Source of the DNA: Chitinophagales bacterium
GTDB lineage: Bacteria; Bacteroidota; Bacteroidia; Chitinophagales; Chitinophagaceae
Direction of reading: 5' to 3'
NCBI GenBank assembly: GCA_013297995.1
Contig: JAAFJB010000007.1
Coordinates: 1-64,000, forward strand
DNA: 64,000 nt
Shown here: positions 21,107-31,166 of the stretch, in pieces
Layout: each line of letters begins with the position of its first letter
How positions within the stretch are numbered: position 1 is the first letter of the stretch
Made by a program: the position numbers and the translations under genes
The notes under the pieces: model-generated
Told to the model about the DNA's origin: nothing
What the model saw: the letters and a program-made list of their open reading frames with translations, nothing else
Databases searched by the model: none

Positions 21107-22150
21107 TTATACAAATAACTTAAGCAGAAAATAAACAATCGCAGCAATAATTGCAGATATCGGAATGGTAATAATCCAAGCCCAAAGTAGGTTTATAGTA
21201 ACCCCCCAGCGAACCGCACTAAGTCGCTTGGTAGCACCAACCCCAATGATAGCACCCGTGATAGTATGCGTAGTAGATACGGGTATTTTAAAGTGTTCGG
21301 TCATGAATAAAGTAATTGCCCCAGCAGTTTCTGCCGCAACACCCTCTAATGGCGTTACTTTGGTAATTTTAGTACCCATGGTTTTTACAATTTTCCAACC
21401 TCCACTCATAGTACCCAATCCAATACAAAGAAAGCTGGTAAAGGGAACCCAAGGGTAGGCTGCTACAAAAGAATTAAAGTCTAGTATTACCCCGTGTGCT
21501 GACTTTTCATAAAAAATAATAGCCGCCCCAATAATACCCATTACTTTTTGTGCATCATTGCCACCGTGACCAATACTGAATGCAGCAGAAGACACCAATT
21601 GTAATTTTTTAAACCAGTTCTCTGCCTTATAGGGATTAGATCGTTTACACAGGTGTACAATAAGAATGGTAATTACAAATGCAATAAACATCCCAATTAA
21701 TGGGGCAAAAAAAATGAATAAAAAAGTAGGAACTACTTTAACGTAATTTATTACGTCTACTCCTTTATCACTTAGCCCCCCAGCATGTGCTAACGCAGCA
21801 CCTACAAACCCTCCCATTAATGTATGCGAAGAGCTGGAAGGTATACCGAACCACCAAGTAACTAAATTCCAAATAATGGCAGCAAGAATTCCAGCCAATA
21901 ATACTTCGAGGGTAATAAATTCGGCGTTCACCCATTTTGCTACCGTATTGCCAATACCAAATTCTTTAAAAATGTATTTTGAAATAAAGAAGGCGGCAAA
22001 ATTAAAAAATGCTGCCCACACAACCGCCTGAAATGGGGTTAATACCTTGGTAGAAACAATGGTTGCAATAGAATTTGCCGCATCGTGAAAACCATTAATA
22101 TAATCAAAAATAAAAGCAAGTACAATAATAACTACCAGTAGTGTGAACAT
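21107..22150 (-). CDS. Inorganic phosphate transporter, PiT family
   Basis: FDYINGFHDAANSIATIVSTKVL, GIPSSSSHTLMGG, SIGHGGNDAQKVMG, IPVSTTHTITGAIIGVG. Confidence 0.94.
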   Translation of the reverse strand: MFTLLVVIIVLAFIFDYINGFHDAANSIATIVSTKVLTPFQAVVWAAFFNFAAFFISKYIFKEFGIGNTVAKWVNAEFITLEVLLAGILAAIIWNLVTWWFGIPSSSSHTLMGGFVGAALAHAGGLSDKGVDVINYVKVVPTFLFIFFAPLIGMFIAFVITILIVHLCKRSNPYKAENWFKKLQLVSSAAFSIGHGGNDAQKVMGIIGAAIIFYEKSAHGVILDFNSFVAAYPWVPFTSFLCIGLGTMSGGWKIVKTMGTKITKVTPLEGVAAETAGAITLFMTEHFKIPVSTTHTITGAIIGVGATKRLSAVRWGVTINLLWAWIITIPISAIIAAIVYFLLKLFV

Positions 22151-22165
22151 AAGTTCCGTTTTGCT

Positions 22166-22813
22166 TTACGCGTATTTGATGATAATAGATTCAATCACAT
22201 TGGCTGCATCCTCACATTTATCTGTGGCTATTTCCATTACCTGATAAATTTCTCTTTTCTTAATCACTTCTTTGAAGTCGTTCTCCTGTTGAAACAACAT
22301 TTCAATACTCATATCAAATACATCGTCTGCCTGATTTTCAATACTGTTTACTTTCACCATTGCTTCGGTCATCTCCCGTAAATTTTTCATATCTCGCAAG
22401 CCAAATACCGCTTTTTCAATTTCAATGGAACCTTGCAAAATAAGGTCTGCCATTTTTTGAATGCCAGTATCATTTGGATTTACATTGTAAAAATTTATTT
22501 TCTTCGCAGACGCATAAATATAATCTGCTATATCATCTAGAGCACTCGCTAAATAATGAATATCTTCCCGATCAAATGGAGTAATAAAATTCCTCCCCAA
22601 TTCGGTAAAAATTTTATGGGTATTATCATCGTTTTTATGTTCCAAATCAATGATAAGCGTTAAGATAGCCGCTCTTTTATTGGGGTCAGGTTCACTCACC
22701 ATCTCTTTTAGCTTGATACCCATTTCATGCACTTTTAATGCCACATCCTCAAAAAGCTCATAGAAAATTTTATTCTTTGGCATAAAAAAGCGACCGAATG
22801 TATTCATACCCAT
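22166..22813 (-). CDS. DUF47 family protein (PiT accessory/regulator)
   Basis: DLEHKNDDNTHKIFTELGRNFITPFDREDIHYLASALDDIADYI; adjacent to PiT gene. Confidence 0.92.
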   Translation of the reverse strand: MGMNTFGRFFMPKNKIFYELFEDVALKVHEMGIKLKEMVSEPDPNKRAAILTLIIDLEHKNDDNTHKIFTELGRNFITPFDREDIHYLASALDDIADYIYASAKKINFYNVNPNDTGIQKMADLILQGSIEIEKAVFGLRDMKNLREMTEAMVKVNSIENQADDVFDMSIEMLFQQENDFKEVIKKREIYQVMEIATDKCEDAANVIESIIIKYA

Positions 22814-22943
22814 GGTAATTCTGTTTTAGCAAAAATAAGTGTATGCAAGCTATACTGCTAAGTAATATAATTGGTAACAATTCCTTAATACCCTTATTTT
22901 ATTGAAAGATTTGTTTTTTATTCATAAACGATTAATAACCCTA

Positions 22944-24017
22944 TTATTCCTTCTTACTTTCAAGCGTAAAACCAACCGTTGTGCCAATGTCTAATTTACT
23001 CCTCACATGAATGGTTTGCCTATGTGCTTCTATAATATGCTTACAAATTGCTAGTCCCAAGCCAGCACCACCAATATCTCTGCTTCTTCCTCTATCTGTT
23101 CTATAAAATCGTTCAAAAACCCTCGATAAATGTTCCTCGGCTATGCCAATTCCATCATCACTCAATTCTACTAATACATGCATTCCATCTGTTTTATAAA
23201 TGCTGGCTACAATATGCCCCTCTTTTTTTCCGTACTTAACCGCATTTTCTACTAGATTATTTATTACTTGTCTTACTTTTTCTTTGTCAGCAAATACCGT
23301 AATTGGGTATTCACATCCTTTCTTTATTGCACACTTGGTATATTTTGCAGCCATTTTAATGGAAAGGGTTTCAAAAATTTCTTTTATTAAATCTTGAATA
23401 ATAAAATTCTCTTTATACAGTGGCTGCTCCCCACTTTCTAGTTTAGATATTTCATCTAAGTCTTGTACCAAATGAACCATCCGATCTACATTTTTTGCAG
23501 CATTTTCTAGAAATCGTTTACTAATACTCGGATTGTCTATTGCCCCTCCCAATAAGGTGTCAACATAACCTCGAATAGCAAAAATGGGGGTCTTAAATTC
23601 ATGGGCTAAGTTTTGTAAAAACTCTTTTCTATACGCTTCATTCTGCTTTAATAGTTCAATTTCTGCGCTTCGTTGTTCTGCCCATTTTTCTACATCTGCC
23701 CTTACCTCATCAATACTTTTTTGTGGCAAAATATACTTATAATAGGTTTCTTCTCTTTTGGTTGCTTTGGTTTGGTAAATAAATTTATATATCAATTTTA
23801 TTTTTCTATAAATAAAAGATTCCAATACAAATCTTATGAGGAAATAACTACCTAAAAAAATAATAACAAAGGCTACCAATGCAATCATCCACTGAGGACG
23901 TAATAAATAAATACCCAACGATAAAGGAATAGAGAGAATACAAGCCGTAAAAGCTGAGAGCTGGTGCGGAGATAAATTTTTTGTTTTAAACATAGCTTGT
24001 TGCAAGTTAAGCATCAA
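22944..24017 (-). CDS. Sensor histidine kinase
   Basis: Two TM helices, H-box LAHEFKTPIFAIRGYVDTL, N/G boxes NNLVENAVKYG, ELSDDGIGIAEEHLSRVFERFYR, GGAGLGLAICKHI. Confidence 0.93.
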   Translation of the reverse strand: MMLNLQQAMFKTKNLSPHQLSAFTACILSIPLSLGIYLLRPQWMIALVAFVIIFLGSYFLIRFVLESFIYRKIKLIYKFIYQTKATKREETYYKYILPQKSIDEVRADVEKWAEQRSAEIELLKQNEAYRKEFLQNLAHEFKTPIFAIRGYVDTLLGGAIDNPSISKRFLENAAKNVDRMVHLVQDLDEISKLESGEQPLYKENFIIQDLIKEIFETLSIKMAAKYTKCAIKKGCEYPITVFADKEKVRQVINNLVENAVKYGKKEGHIVASIYKTDGMHVLVELSDDGIGIAEEHLSRVFERFYRTDRGRSRDIGGAGLGLAICKHIIEAHRQTIHVRSKLDIGTTVGFTLESKKE

Positions 24018-24720
24018 ACTTATATCCTACACCTTTAACCGTAGTTATACAATCTACGCCTAATTTTTGCCTCACTTTTCTTATATGTACATCAATGGTT
24101 CTGTCGCCCACAATCACATCATTACCCCAAACCTGTGAAAGAATTTCATTGCGAAGAAATACCCTGCCAGGTCTTGACGCTAATAAATACACCAATTCAA
24201 ACTCTTTTTTAGCTAAAATCATTTCCTCTCCCTTAATATTTACCAAAAATTTTACTGGATCAATAGTAATTTCCCCAATACGAATTAATTTGTCTGTGTC
24301 TTTGGGATTGATTCTTCTAAATAATGCATTAACGCGACTAATAAGTACTTTGGTGCTGATGGGCTTATTTACATAATCATCCGCACCCATCTCAAGCCCT
24401 TTTATTTGAGAAGCTTCATCACTCATGGCCGTAAGAAAAATAATGAATGTATCTTGAAATAATGGCTGAGAACGTAAGATTTCGCAGACTTCTACACCAG
24501 TTTTTCGGGGCATCATTATGTCAAGAATAATCAAATCAGGTGTTATATTTTTTGCTTTTTCCAATGCCTCAATCCCATCTTTGGCAGTATGCACTTCATA
24601 GCCTTCTTTTTCTAAATTATAGCCTACAATCTCTAGAATATCAGGTTCATCGTCTGCAATCAGTATCTTCTTAGCCTTGCCTTCCATGTTAACATTAAGT
24701 TTACACAAAGTTAATTTCAT
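24007..24720 (-). CDS. OmpR/PhoB-type response regulator
   Basis: ILIADDEPDILEIVGYNLEKEGY, LIILDIMMPRKTG, winged helix DRTIDVHIRKVRQKLG.TVKGVGYKF; overlaps the kinase start by 11 bp. Confidence 0.94.
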   Translation of the reverse strand: MKLTLCKLNVNMEGKAKKILIADDEPDILEIVGYNLEKEGYEVHTAKDGIEALEKAKNITPDLIILDIMMPRKTGVEVCEILRSQPLFQDTFIIFLTAMSDEASQIKGLEMGADDYVNKPISTKVLISRVNALFRRINPKDTDKLIRIGEITIDPVKFLVNIKGEEMILAKKEFELVYLLASRPGRVFLRNEILSQVWGNDVIVGDRTIDVHIRKVRQKLGVDCITTVKGVGYKFDA

Positions 24721-24819
24721 TCCTTTGCAATCTCCTATTTTATCATTATTATCTAATTGTTAACACCTCTGGTGCTCATTTCTATGATTTTGCCATAAAT
24801 GAACTTAGTTTTGTAAAAT

Positions 24820-26985
24820 ATGTGTAGCAGGCTGTTTTTGATACTAGTATTTTCTATTTTGCTGTATTCCCCAATTATGGCAAAGCAACTGGATAGCATT
24901 CCTCCCATCCCCCCAATGCGTCAATTGCACCATGAATATATTCTTAGGTCGCTTGAAGAAGTTGCAAAATTGAATCAGTTTTCACCTGAACTTGACTCCA
25001 TAACAATACAATCAGCTGCAAAAAATATAAACCGACTCCGATCAATTATTGAATTAAACAATCAGCTTGACAATAACGGCAAATACACTTGGCTCAGAGG
25101 GGTAAATGATTTGCTCACCGCATTTATTACCGCATTTAAATCTCGCTTTATTACCAGCAGTCACTACTTGATGCTAATTAATTCCTATGACACGGCCATG
25201 CGTTTAACCTGGCAGGAAGATTCTATGGAGTGGCTGGTAAAATCGGGTAGCTTTGAATTGGGGACTATTTTGGTAAATAATTTTGCACTGCAGCAGAATA
25301 GGGGTTTGGAACTTGCAAAAGATGCATTGCTGGTAAAACAGTGTGAGCGGAATCCCGATAATATATTATCCATTCTCTCAAAAAATCCTACAACAGCTTC
25401 CGCCGATTCACTCATTGTAAAAGTTGCATTTAAAGATCCAGAAGCATTGTATAATTATGCAGCAGCACCCGATAAATTGGGTAAGAAAATTCAATCGGTA
25501 AATCATCCATTTGTAAAGCTATTATCGCAACTAGCACTTACCAGTACCGCTCGCATGTATTTTCCTTTTTTAGATCAATTGTACAAAGGCAAGCTAACCA
25601 TGGATTCTATTACCCGTTACGTAGGCAATGATACCGCTATTGGATATTATAAGTTATTGGTTAAGACCAGAATTGAATATGCAGCTAGAATGAAACAGTG
25701 CGATACCCCTATGGCAGTAAAGGTATTGACGAACAAGTTAAAGTCAAAAGGAACAGAGCTTTTCATTAATGAAATCAATGCTTTGCACACTGAAAAAAGT
25801 GATGTAATTCGGTTTAAAAAAATAGAACTTCTTTCGCCTTCTGAATTGTATTATCTGGCTGTTTTGGGAGAAGAAGAACTGTATACTTCTAGTTTTGTGT
25901 CTGGTATTTATCCCCGTATTTTTAGTAAGATGCGTATACCAAGATCCGACACATTATTGCACTTGGTTTCAGAAGATTATTATAAAAAATTTATTAAAAT
26001 AACTGCTGCATATAATAAGCTAGACGACTTCCTATCTAGAATGAATAGCCGAGATGCAGAAGTATTAATGAAACGTTTTGTAAGTAATCTAGACGATACC
26101 AAAACCTTGGAAGATGCGGTAGATATTGCCGACTCCTACGCCAGTATTTATAACGTATCTATCCGACAGTTAATGCTTAATAAAGTAGGCTTAGAACTGC
26201 AACGTTGTGAACTAGAGAAACAAAAAAGGGGACAAGTTATTTATGGTCTTCTGAAAACCATTTTTACCTCACTCGATTCTACCAATAAAAAAACAATGTC
26301 GGCCACATTGAATATACCCCCAGTTTTTGAACTACCATATAAAAGCATGCGAGATAGTATTACAGGGACTATAGCCATGCAATTATTTTTTTATGGTGAT
26401 AAAGATGGGAATGTGGTATTCAACGCTTTCTTGAACAAATTCAATCAGCCATTTTGGAAAATTACCCGTAAATCGCAATGGGTAGAAGTAACCTCACTTA
26501 AAGGAATGCCTATAACTATTTTTGCCAACCTGCCATTGGATGAAATATTTGAGCTGGATGAAAAATCGCAAGACAGCTTGAGTGCTTATTTAACTGATAA
26601 TCATATTCATCCTTCAATAGTGGTACATCGAGGTCACAGTTATTACCTAAATCGTACTATAGAGAAAATGCCATCATCAGCCAAATTGGTACTGCTCGGC
26701 AGTTGTGGTGGATACCAAAAATTGCATGATGTTTTGGCCATTGCTCCTGGTGCCCATATTATTTCTTCCAAACAAATTGGCACAGGTATTATTAATCAAG
26801 GATTAATCAATATGATTAGTGAGCAACTTCGGTTGGGCAAAGATTTACACTGGCCGGATATTTGGACTCAACTAACTGCCCGCTTTAAGGGCGCTGCCAA
26901 AGAAAAATTCGACGATTATATACCTCCCCACAAAAATCTTGGTGCCATTTTAATTACGGCTTATCAAGCACAGATGCTGGAATAA
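24820..26985 (+). CDS. Secreted hypothetical protein with putative C-terminal clan-CD-like (caspase/CHAT-like) domain
   Basis: N-terminal signal peptide; near C-term SIVVHRGHSYYL (H603) and KLVLLGSCGGYQ (C629), each after a hydrophobic strand. Confidence 0.65.
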   Translation: MCSRLFLILVFSILLYSPIMAKQLDSIPPIPPMRQLHHEYILRSLEEVAKLNQFSPELDSITIQSAAKNINRLRSIIELNNQLDNNGKYTWLRGVNDLLTAFITAFKSRFITSSHYLMLINSYDTAMRLTWQEDSMEWLVKSGSFELGTILVNNFALQQNRGLELAKDALLVKQCERNPDNILSILSKNPTTASADSLIVKVAFKDPEALYNYAAAPDKLGKKIQSVNHPFVKLLSQLALTSTARMYFPFLDQLYKGKLTMDSITRYVGNDTAIGYYKLLVKTRIEYAARMKQCDTPMAVKVLTNKLKSKGTELFINEINALHTEKSDVIRFKKIELLSPSELYYLAVLGEEELYTSSFVSGIYPRIFSKMRIPRSDTLLHLVSEDYYKKFIKITAAYNKLDDFLSRMNSRDAEVLMKRFVSNLDDTKTLEDAVDIADSYASIYNVSIRQLMLNKVGLELQRCELEKQKRGQVIYGLLKTIFTSLDSTNKKTMSATLNIPPVFELPYKSMRDSITGTIAMQLFFYGDKDGNVVFNAFLNKFNQPFWKITRKSQWVEVTSLKGMPITIFANLPLDEIFELDEKSQDSLSAYLTDNHIHPSIVVHRGHSYYLNRTIEKMPSSAKLVLLGSCGGYQKLHDVLAIAPGAHIISSKQIGTGIINQGLINMISEQLRLGKDLHWPDIWTQLTARFKGAAKEKFDDYIPPHKNLGAILITAYQAQMLE

Positions 26986-26986
26986 T

Positions 26987-27625
26987 TTATTGCAGAAAAG
27001 GATTATGTCTTTTCTCATGCCCAACTGTAGTAGGTATTCCATGACCAGGATATACTTTTACTGCATCAGGTAATAGGAATATTTTTTCTCGAATACTCTT
27101 TAACAATACTTCATGATTACCTCCAGGCAAATCCGTTCTTCCAATACTCTCTCTAAAGAGTACATCCCCGCCAATCAAAAACTGATGTTCAGCAGAATAA
27201 AAACAAATACTAGCAGGAGAATGACCAGGTGTTAAAATAATTTCTAAAGCATCATTTCCCAATAAAATAGTATCTCCCTCTTCAAGAAAATGAATGGGGC
27301 CAATATAATTATTAAAAGGCAATCCCCATTTTTCACCAGAAATGGGAGCCAGCTCAAGCATCTGCGCCTCCCCTTTGTGAATATAAAGTGGGGTTTTATA
27401 AGTATCATATACCCATTTATTGCCAAATACATGGTCTAAGTGACAATGCGTGTTTAACAATTGTATGGGCGTTAAAGATTCCCCATCAATAAAATTACGC
27501 AACGTATCTTGTTCTGCGGTAAAATAACACCCTGGATCTATGATCAAAGCCTCACTTTTTTCATTATAGAGTAAGTAAGTATTTTCTTGAATGGGACTAA
27601 ATGTAAAAACCTTAACCTTTATCAT
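26987..27625 (-). CDS. MBL-fold metallo-hydrolase (glyoxalase II-like)
   Basis: NTHCHLDHVFGNKWV (HxHxDH), LTPGHSPASICFY, GGDVLFRESIGRTDLPGG, VYPGHGIPTTVGHEK. Confidence 0.93.
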   Translation of the reverse strand: MIKVKVFTFSPIQENTYLLYNEKSEALIIDPGCYFTAEQDTLRNFIDGESLTPIQLLNTHCHLDHVFGNKWVYDTYKTPLYIHKGEAQMLELAPISGEKWGLPFNNYIGPIHFLEEGDTILLGNDALEIILTPGHSPASICFYSAEHQFLIGGDVLFRESIGRTDLPGGNHEVLLKSIREKIFLLPDAVKVYPGHGIPTTVGHEKRHNPFLQ

Positions 27626-27684
27626 TATCTAATTTTACTTGCTTTTGATTGTAAATGACTAATTTTAAATACCAAAGTTCGGAT

Positions 27685-30600
27685 ATGCAATTGAATAGAA
27701 CCTGTAAACTAGTTTTTTTTATTATTTTCTTTCTGCCTTTAGCTATATATGCGCAGGTAAATAGTGTTGAATTTGGAAAAAATCGAATGCAACATACCAA
27801 GTTCAAATGGAAATTTTACCAGTCGCCTAATTTTAATACCTATATCTCACAGAATGGGGTTGAACTGGGCAAATTCGTAAGCCAAGTAGCAGAAGAAGAA
27901 CTACGTTCTATAGAAAATTTTATTGAGTATTCACTGCAAAGAAGGGCCAATATTGTGGTGTACAATACTTACAACGACTTTAAAAGCAGTAATATTGGAT
28001 TGGGAATGGACTGGCAGAATTCTGGTGGAATGACCAAACTGGTAAACAATAAACTCGTGGTTTATTTTGATGGCAATCATACTAAACTAAAAAACCAAAT
28101 TAGAGAAGGTATTGCTAGAATTCTAACCGATAACTTATTGTTTGGCGATGATATTGGTGAATTTGCCAGCAATCAAGCCCTTCTTGATTTGCCCAAATGG
28201 ATGGTAGATGGGTATATAGCATATGCTGGCCAAGCTTGGAGCACCGAAAAAGACGATGAATTAAAAAGTGCCATCCTTAGTGGCAGGTATAATTCGTTTT
28301 ATCAATTTGCTTTTGAAAAACCAACCCTTGCTGGTCAAGCTTTTTGGAATTATATAGGAGAAAAGTATCGAAAAGAAAACATCACTTATCTGCTTTATTT
28401 AGCCCGAATTTATAAGAATGTAAATAGTGCATGCGTAAGAATTTGTAAAAAGAAATTCAAAGAAGTATTGTCTGAATTTATGCAGTTTCAGCAAGACCGT
28501 TATATAAAAGACATAAGGCAACGCAAAAACCAGCCCAAAGGGCAAATGACGGTTTCTGAACTGATTGGTAAGAAAGATTATTTCCGCTTTCAAGCAAATC
28601 CCAATTTAAAAAGTAATACCTATGCTGCACTTGAATTTAAAAAAGGAATCTACAGCGTAAGGCTGCTAGAAAATTTTTATGATGCTAAAGTGCTGCTTAA
28701 AAGTGGTGTATTAAATAACGGTAATGATGTGAATCCCAATTATCCAATTTTAGCCTGGGATGGAAAAGGTACTCGGTTATTGGTTATTTATTGGGAACTT
28801 GGAAAAATTAAAATGTTTGTGTACGATTTAATTGCCAAATACAAAAGATACAAGCAAACTATTGAAGGATTTGATCAAATACTCGACGCCAGTTTTATGC
28901 TTGATGCCAATACCTTAGTGCTTAGTGCCGTTAAAAATGGACATACAGATATTTTTACCTATAAAATTGAAGAGCAAAAAACAGAACAAATTACCAATGA
29001 TATTTATGATGACCTTGATCCTACCTTGGTTTCATTCCCCAATAGGGTTGGAATTATTTTTGCTTCAAATCGTCCATCAGGTTCAGCACCTAATAAAGAT
29101 ACCGTAATTCCCAGTCGCTATAAGTACAATATTTTTATGGTTGATATTCTCAACAATAGCAAAGAAAAACAAATTGCCCAGCTTACCAATATAAAAATGG
29201 GTAATGCGCGTTTTCCTATGCAATACAATACCAATCATTTTACCTTTGTATCCGATGAAAATGGAATAGGCAATAGATGGGCTGGCTTTTTTGCAACCCA
29301 ACGAAATGGATTAGATACCCTTTACTATATTGGCGATGAAATATTAAGGAATCCAATACCCAAAGATTTTGATTCCACACTCATGGCATGGCAAAAACAA
29401 GAACCCGATAGTGTTAGCTATTTTCAAGTATATAAAGATTCTACCTATACATTTCCCATTACCAATTATCAAAGTTCATTGCTCGAAACTAGAATTGCAG
29501 GTAATAATGGACAGGTAAGTGAGGTAAGAAGAGAAGGCGACTTTAAATTTTTATACAAATTGAAGGTAGATGAACAAGCCCTTAAAAAACGAAATATAAA
29601 TGCAAAGCCAACAGAATATATTAAAAAAGCATTAGAAGAAAAAAAGGCCCTAGAGGGTAAAGCCTTACAATATCGTGCACAGACTGTTATTGATACCACC
29701 CCCAAAGCGCAATTTTTTCAAAATGAATTTGCCGATGAACTACCTGACACAACTGCAAAACCCTTGATAGGTTTTAATATTGGCAATAAGCAAAATAGTT
29801 TGTCAAAATCTAAGCTGTTTGATTACCGAATGAAGTTTAACTCAGATTTCTTACTTGCTGGTTTTACCAATAATATTTTAGTGAATAGATACCAGCCCTA
29901 TGCAGGAGGTTCAGGCCCTATTGAACTTAATAATGGAAACAACTTAAATTTTTCTTTCCGAGTAGGTATTAGTGAATTAATGGAAGATATAAAATTTGTG
30001 GGCGGAATTCGGTTTGGTGCAAATTTAGCTGATAAAGATATTATGTTCTCTTTCCAAAATATGCGCAAGCGTATTGATTGGGGGCTTACTTACTATAGAA
30101 GCAATGTGACCAACTTTTTTAATACTTCTTTCACCAATATATTGTTTACCAATTTATACCAAGCCAATGCTTCATATGCTATTAATGAAGTGAAAAGTGT
30201 AAGGGCTTCGTTGGGACTTAGATCAGATAGAGGAGTTCTAAAACCTTACGATAATGCAAGTGGATCCCCCAATCCTAATGCGCTTGCATTTAAAGATACA
30301 GTGTCTAAATTCATTCTTTCCCGTTTTGAATATGTACACGATAATACCTTAAACCCTACCCAGAATATTTGGAATGGATTGCGGTATAAAGTGTATATGG
30401 ATATTAATATCCCTACCTTAAAAACCGCATTGAATGAGGGTAAACCCACTATGAATTTTGGATTTGATGCTAGGTATTACCATAAAATTTATAGAAACTT
30501 TATTTGGGCTGGTCGCGCTTCTGCAGATTTCTCTTGGGGTAATCAAAAACTGATTTATTATTTGGGTGGAGTTGATGGCTGGCTCGGACCTAAGTTTAAT

Positions 30601-31050
30601 AATGAGAATAGACCTGCACAAGATCAGCAATATGCGTTTCAGTCGTTAACGGTGAATATGCGCGGCTATCGACAAAATATAGCTAATGGCAACAACGCCT
30701 TTGTTATAAATAGTGAATTTAGATTGCCCCTATTTTCTACTTTTATTGACCGACCTATCAACAATGCCTTTCTCAGAAATTTTCAATTGGTGCAGTTTGT
30801 AGATCTAGGTACTGCATGGAATGGAAAATACAATGGCATCAAACGTCCGGGGGATGTAATCACAGGAAATAATACCCCAGTAATTGTAAGAATAGATGCA
30901 GGCGGGCTCGGGCCTTTTGCAGGTGGTTATGGATTTGGAGCTAGAACTACTTTATTGGGATACTTTCTTAAGTTTGATGCAGGATGGCCTATGAAAGGCA
31001 TTTTTAGGGGTAAGCCAGTGTATTATTTTGCACTTGGGTTTGACTTTTAA
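27685..31050 (+). CDS. Large outer-membrane protein: degenerate peptidase-MA-like region, TolB-like propeller, C-terminal beta-barrel
   Basis: Signal peptide MQLNRTCKLVFFIIFFLPLAIYAQ (ATG at 27685 within ORF opening 27655); propeller-type repeats (PNYPILAWDGKGTRLLVIY, IIFASNRPSGSAPN); barrel-like C-term ending in FALGFDF. Confidence 0.7.
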   Translation: MQLNRTCKLVFFIIFFLPLAIYAQVNSVEFGKNRMQHTKFKWKFYQSPNFNTYISQNGVELGKFVSQVAEEELRSIENFIEYSLQRRANIVVYNTYNDFKSSNIGLGMDWQNSGGMTKLVNNKLVVYFDGNHTKLKNQIREGIARILTDNLLFGDDIGEFASNQALLDLPKWMVDGYIAYAGQAWSTEKDDELKSAILSGRYNSFYQFAFEKPTLAGQAFWNYIGEKYRKENITYLLYLARIYKNVNSACVRICKKKFKEVLSEFMQFQQDRYIKDIRQRKNQPKGQMTVSELIGKKDYFRFQANPNLKSNTYAALEFKKGIYSVRLLENFYDAKVLLKSGVLNNGNDVNPNYPILAWDGKGTRLLVIYWELGKIKMFVYDLIAKYKRYKQTIEGFDQILDASFMLDANTLVLSAVKNGHTDIFTYKIEEQKTEQITNDIYDDLDPTLVSFPNRVGIIFASNRPSGSAPNKDTVIPSRYKYNIFMVDILNNSKEKQIAQLTNIKMGNARFPMQYNTNHFTFVSDENGIGNRWAGFFATQRNGLDTLYYIGDEILRNPIPKDFDSTLMAWQKQEPDSVSYFQVYKDSTYTFPITNYQSSLLETRIAGNNGQVSEVRREGDFKFLYKLKVDEQALKKRNINAKPTEYIKKALEEKKALEGKALQYRAQTVIDTTPKAQFFQNEFADELPDTTAKPLIGFNIGNKQNSLSKSKLFDYRMKFNSDFLLAGFTNNILVNRYQPYAGGSGPIELNNGNNLNFSFRVGISELMEDIKFVGGIRFGANLADKDIMFSFQNMRKRIDWGLTYYRSNVTNFFNTSFTNILFTNLYQANASYAINEVKSVRASLGLRSDRGVLKPYDNASGSPNPNALAFKDTVSKFILSRFEYVHDNTLNPTQNIWNGLRYKVYMDINIPTLKTALNEGKPTMNFGFDARYYHKIYRNFIWAGRASADFSWGNQKLIYYLGGVDGWLGPKFNNENRPAQDQQYAFQSLTVNMRGYRQNIANGNNAFVINSEFRLPLFSTFIDRPINNAFLRNFQLVQFVDLGTAWNGKYNGIKRPGDVITGNNTPVIVRIDAGGLGPFAGGYGFGARTTLLGYFLKFDAGWPMKGIFRGKPVYYFALGFDF

Positions 31051-31166
31051 ATTAGTAAGGTTACTTTAAAATAGTATGTTTAAAGTTCCTTATTCCGTAA
31101 AATATTTTCCTGATTCGGTATTTTAATTCAGTTAAATGGCTGCAATTTTGCAAAAAATTTAACAGA

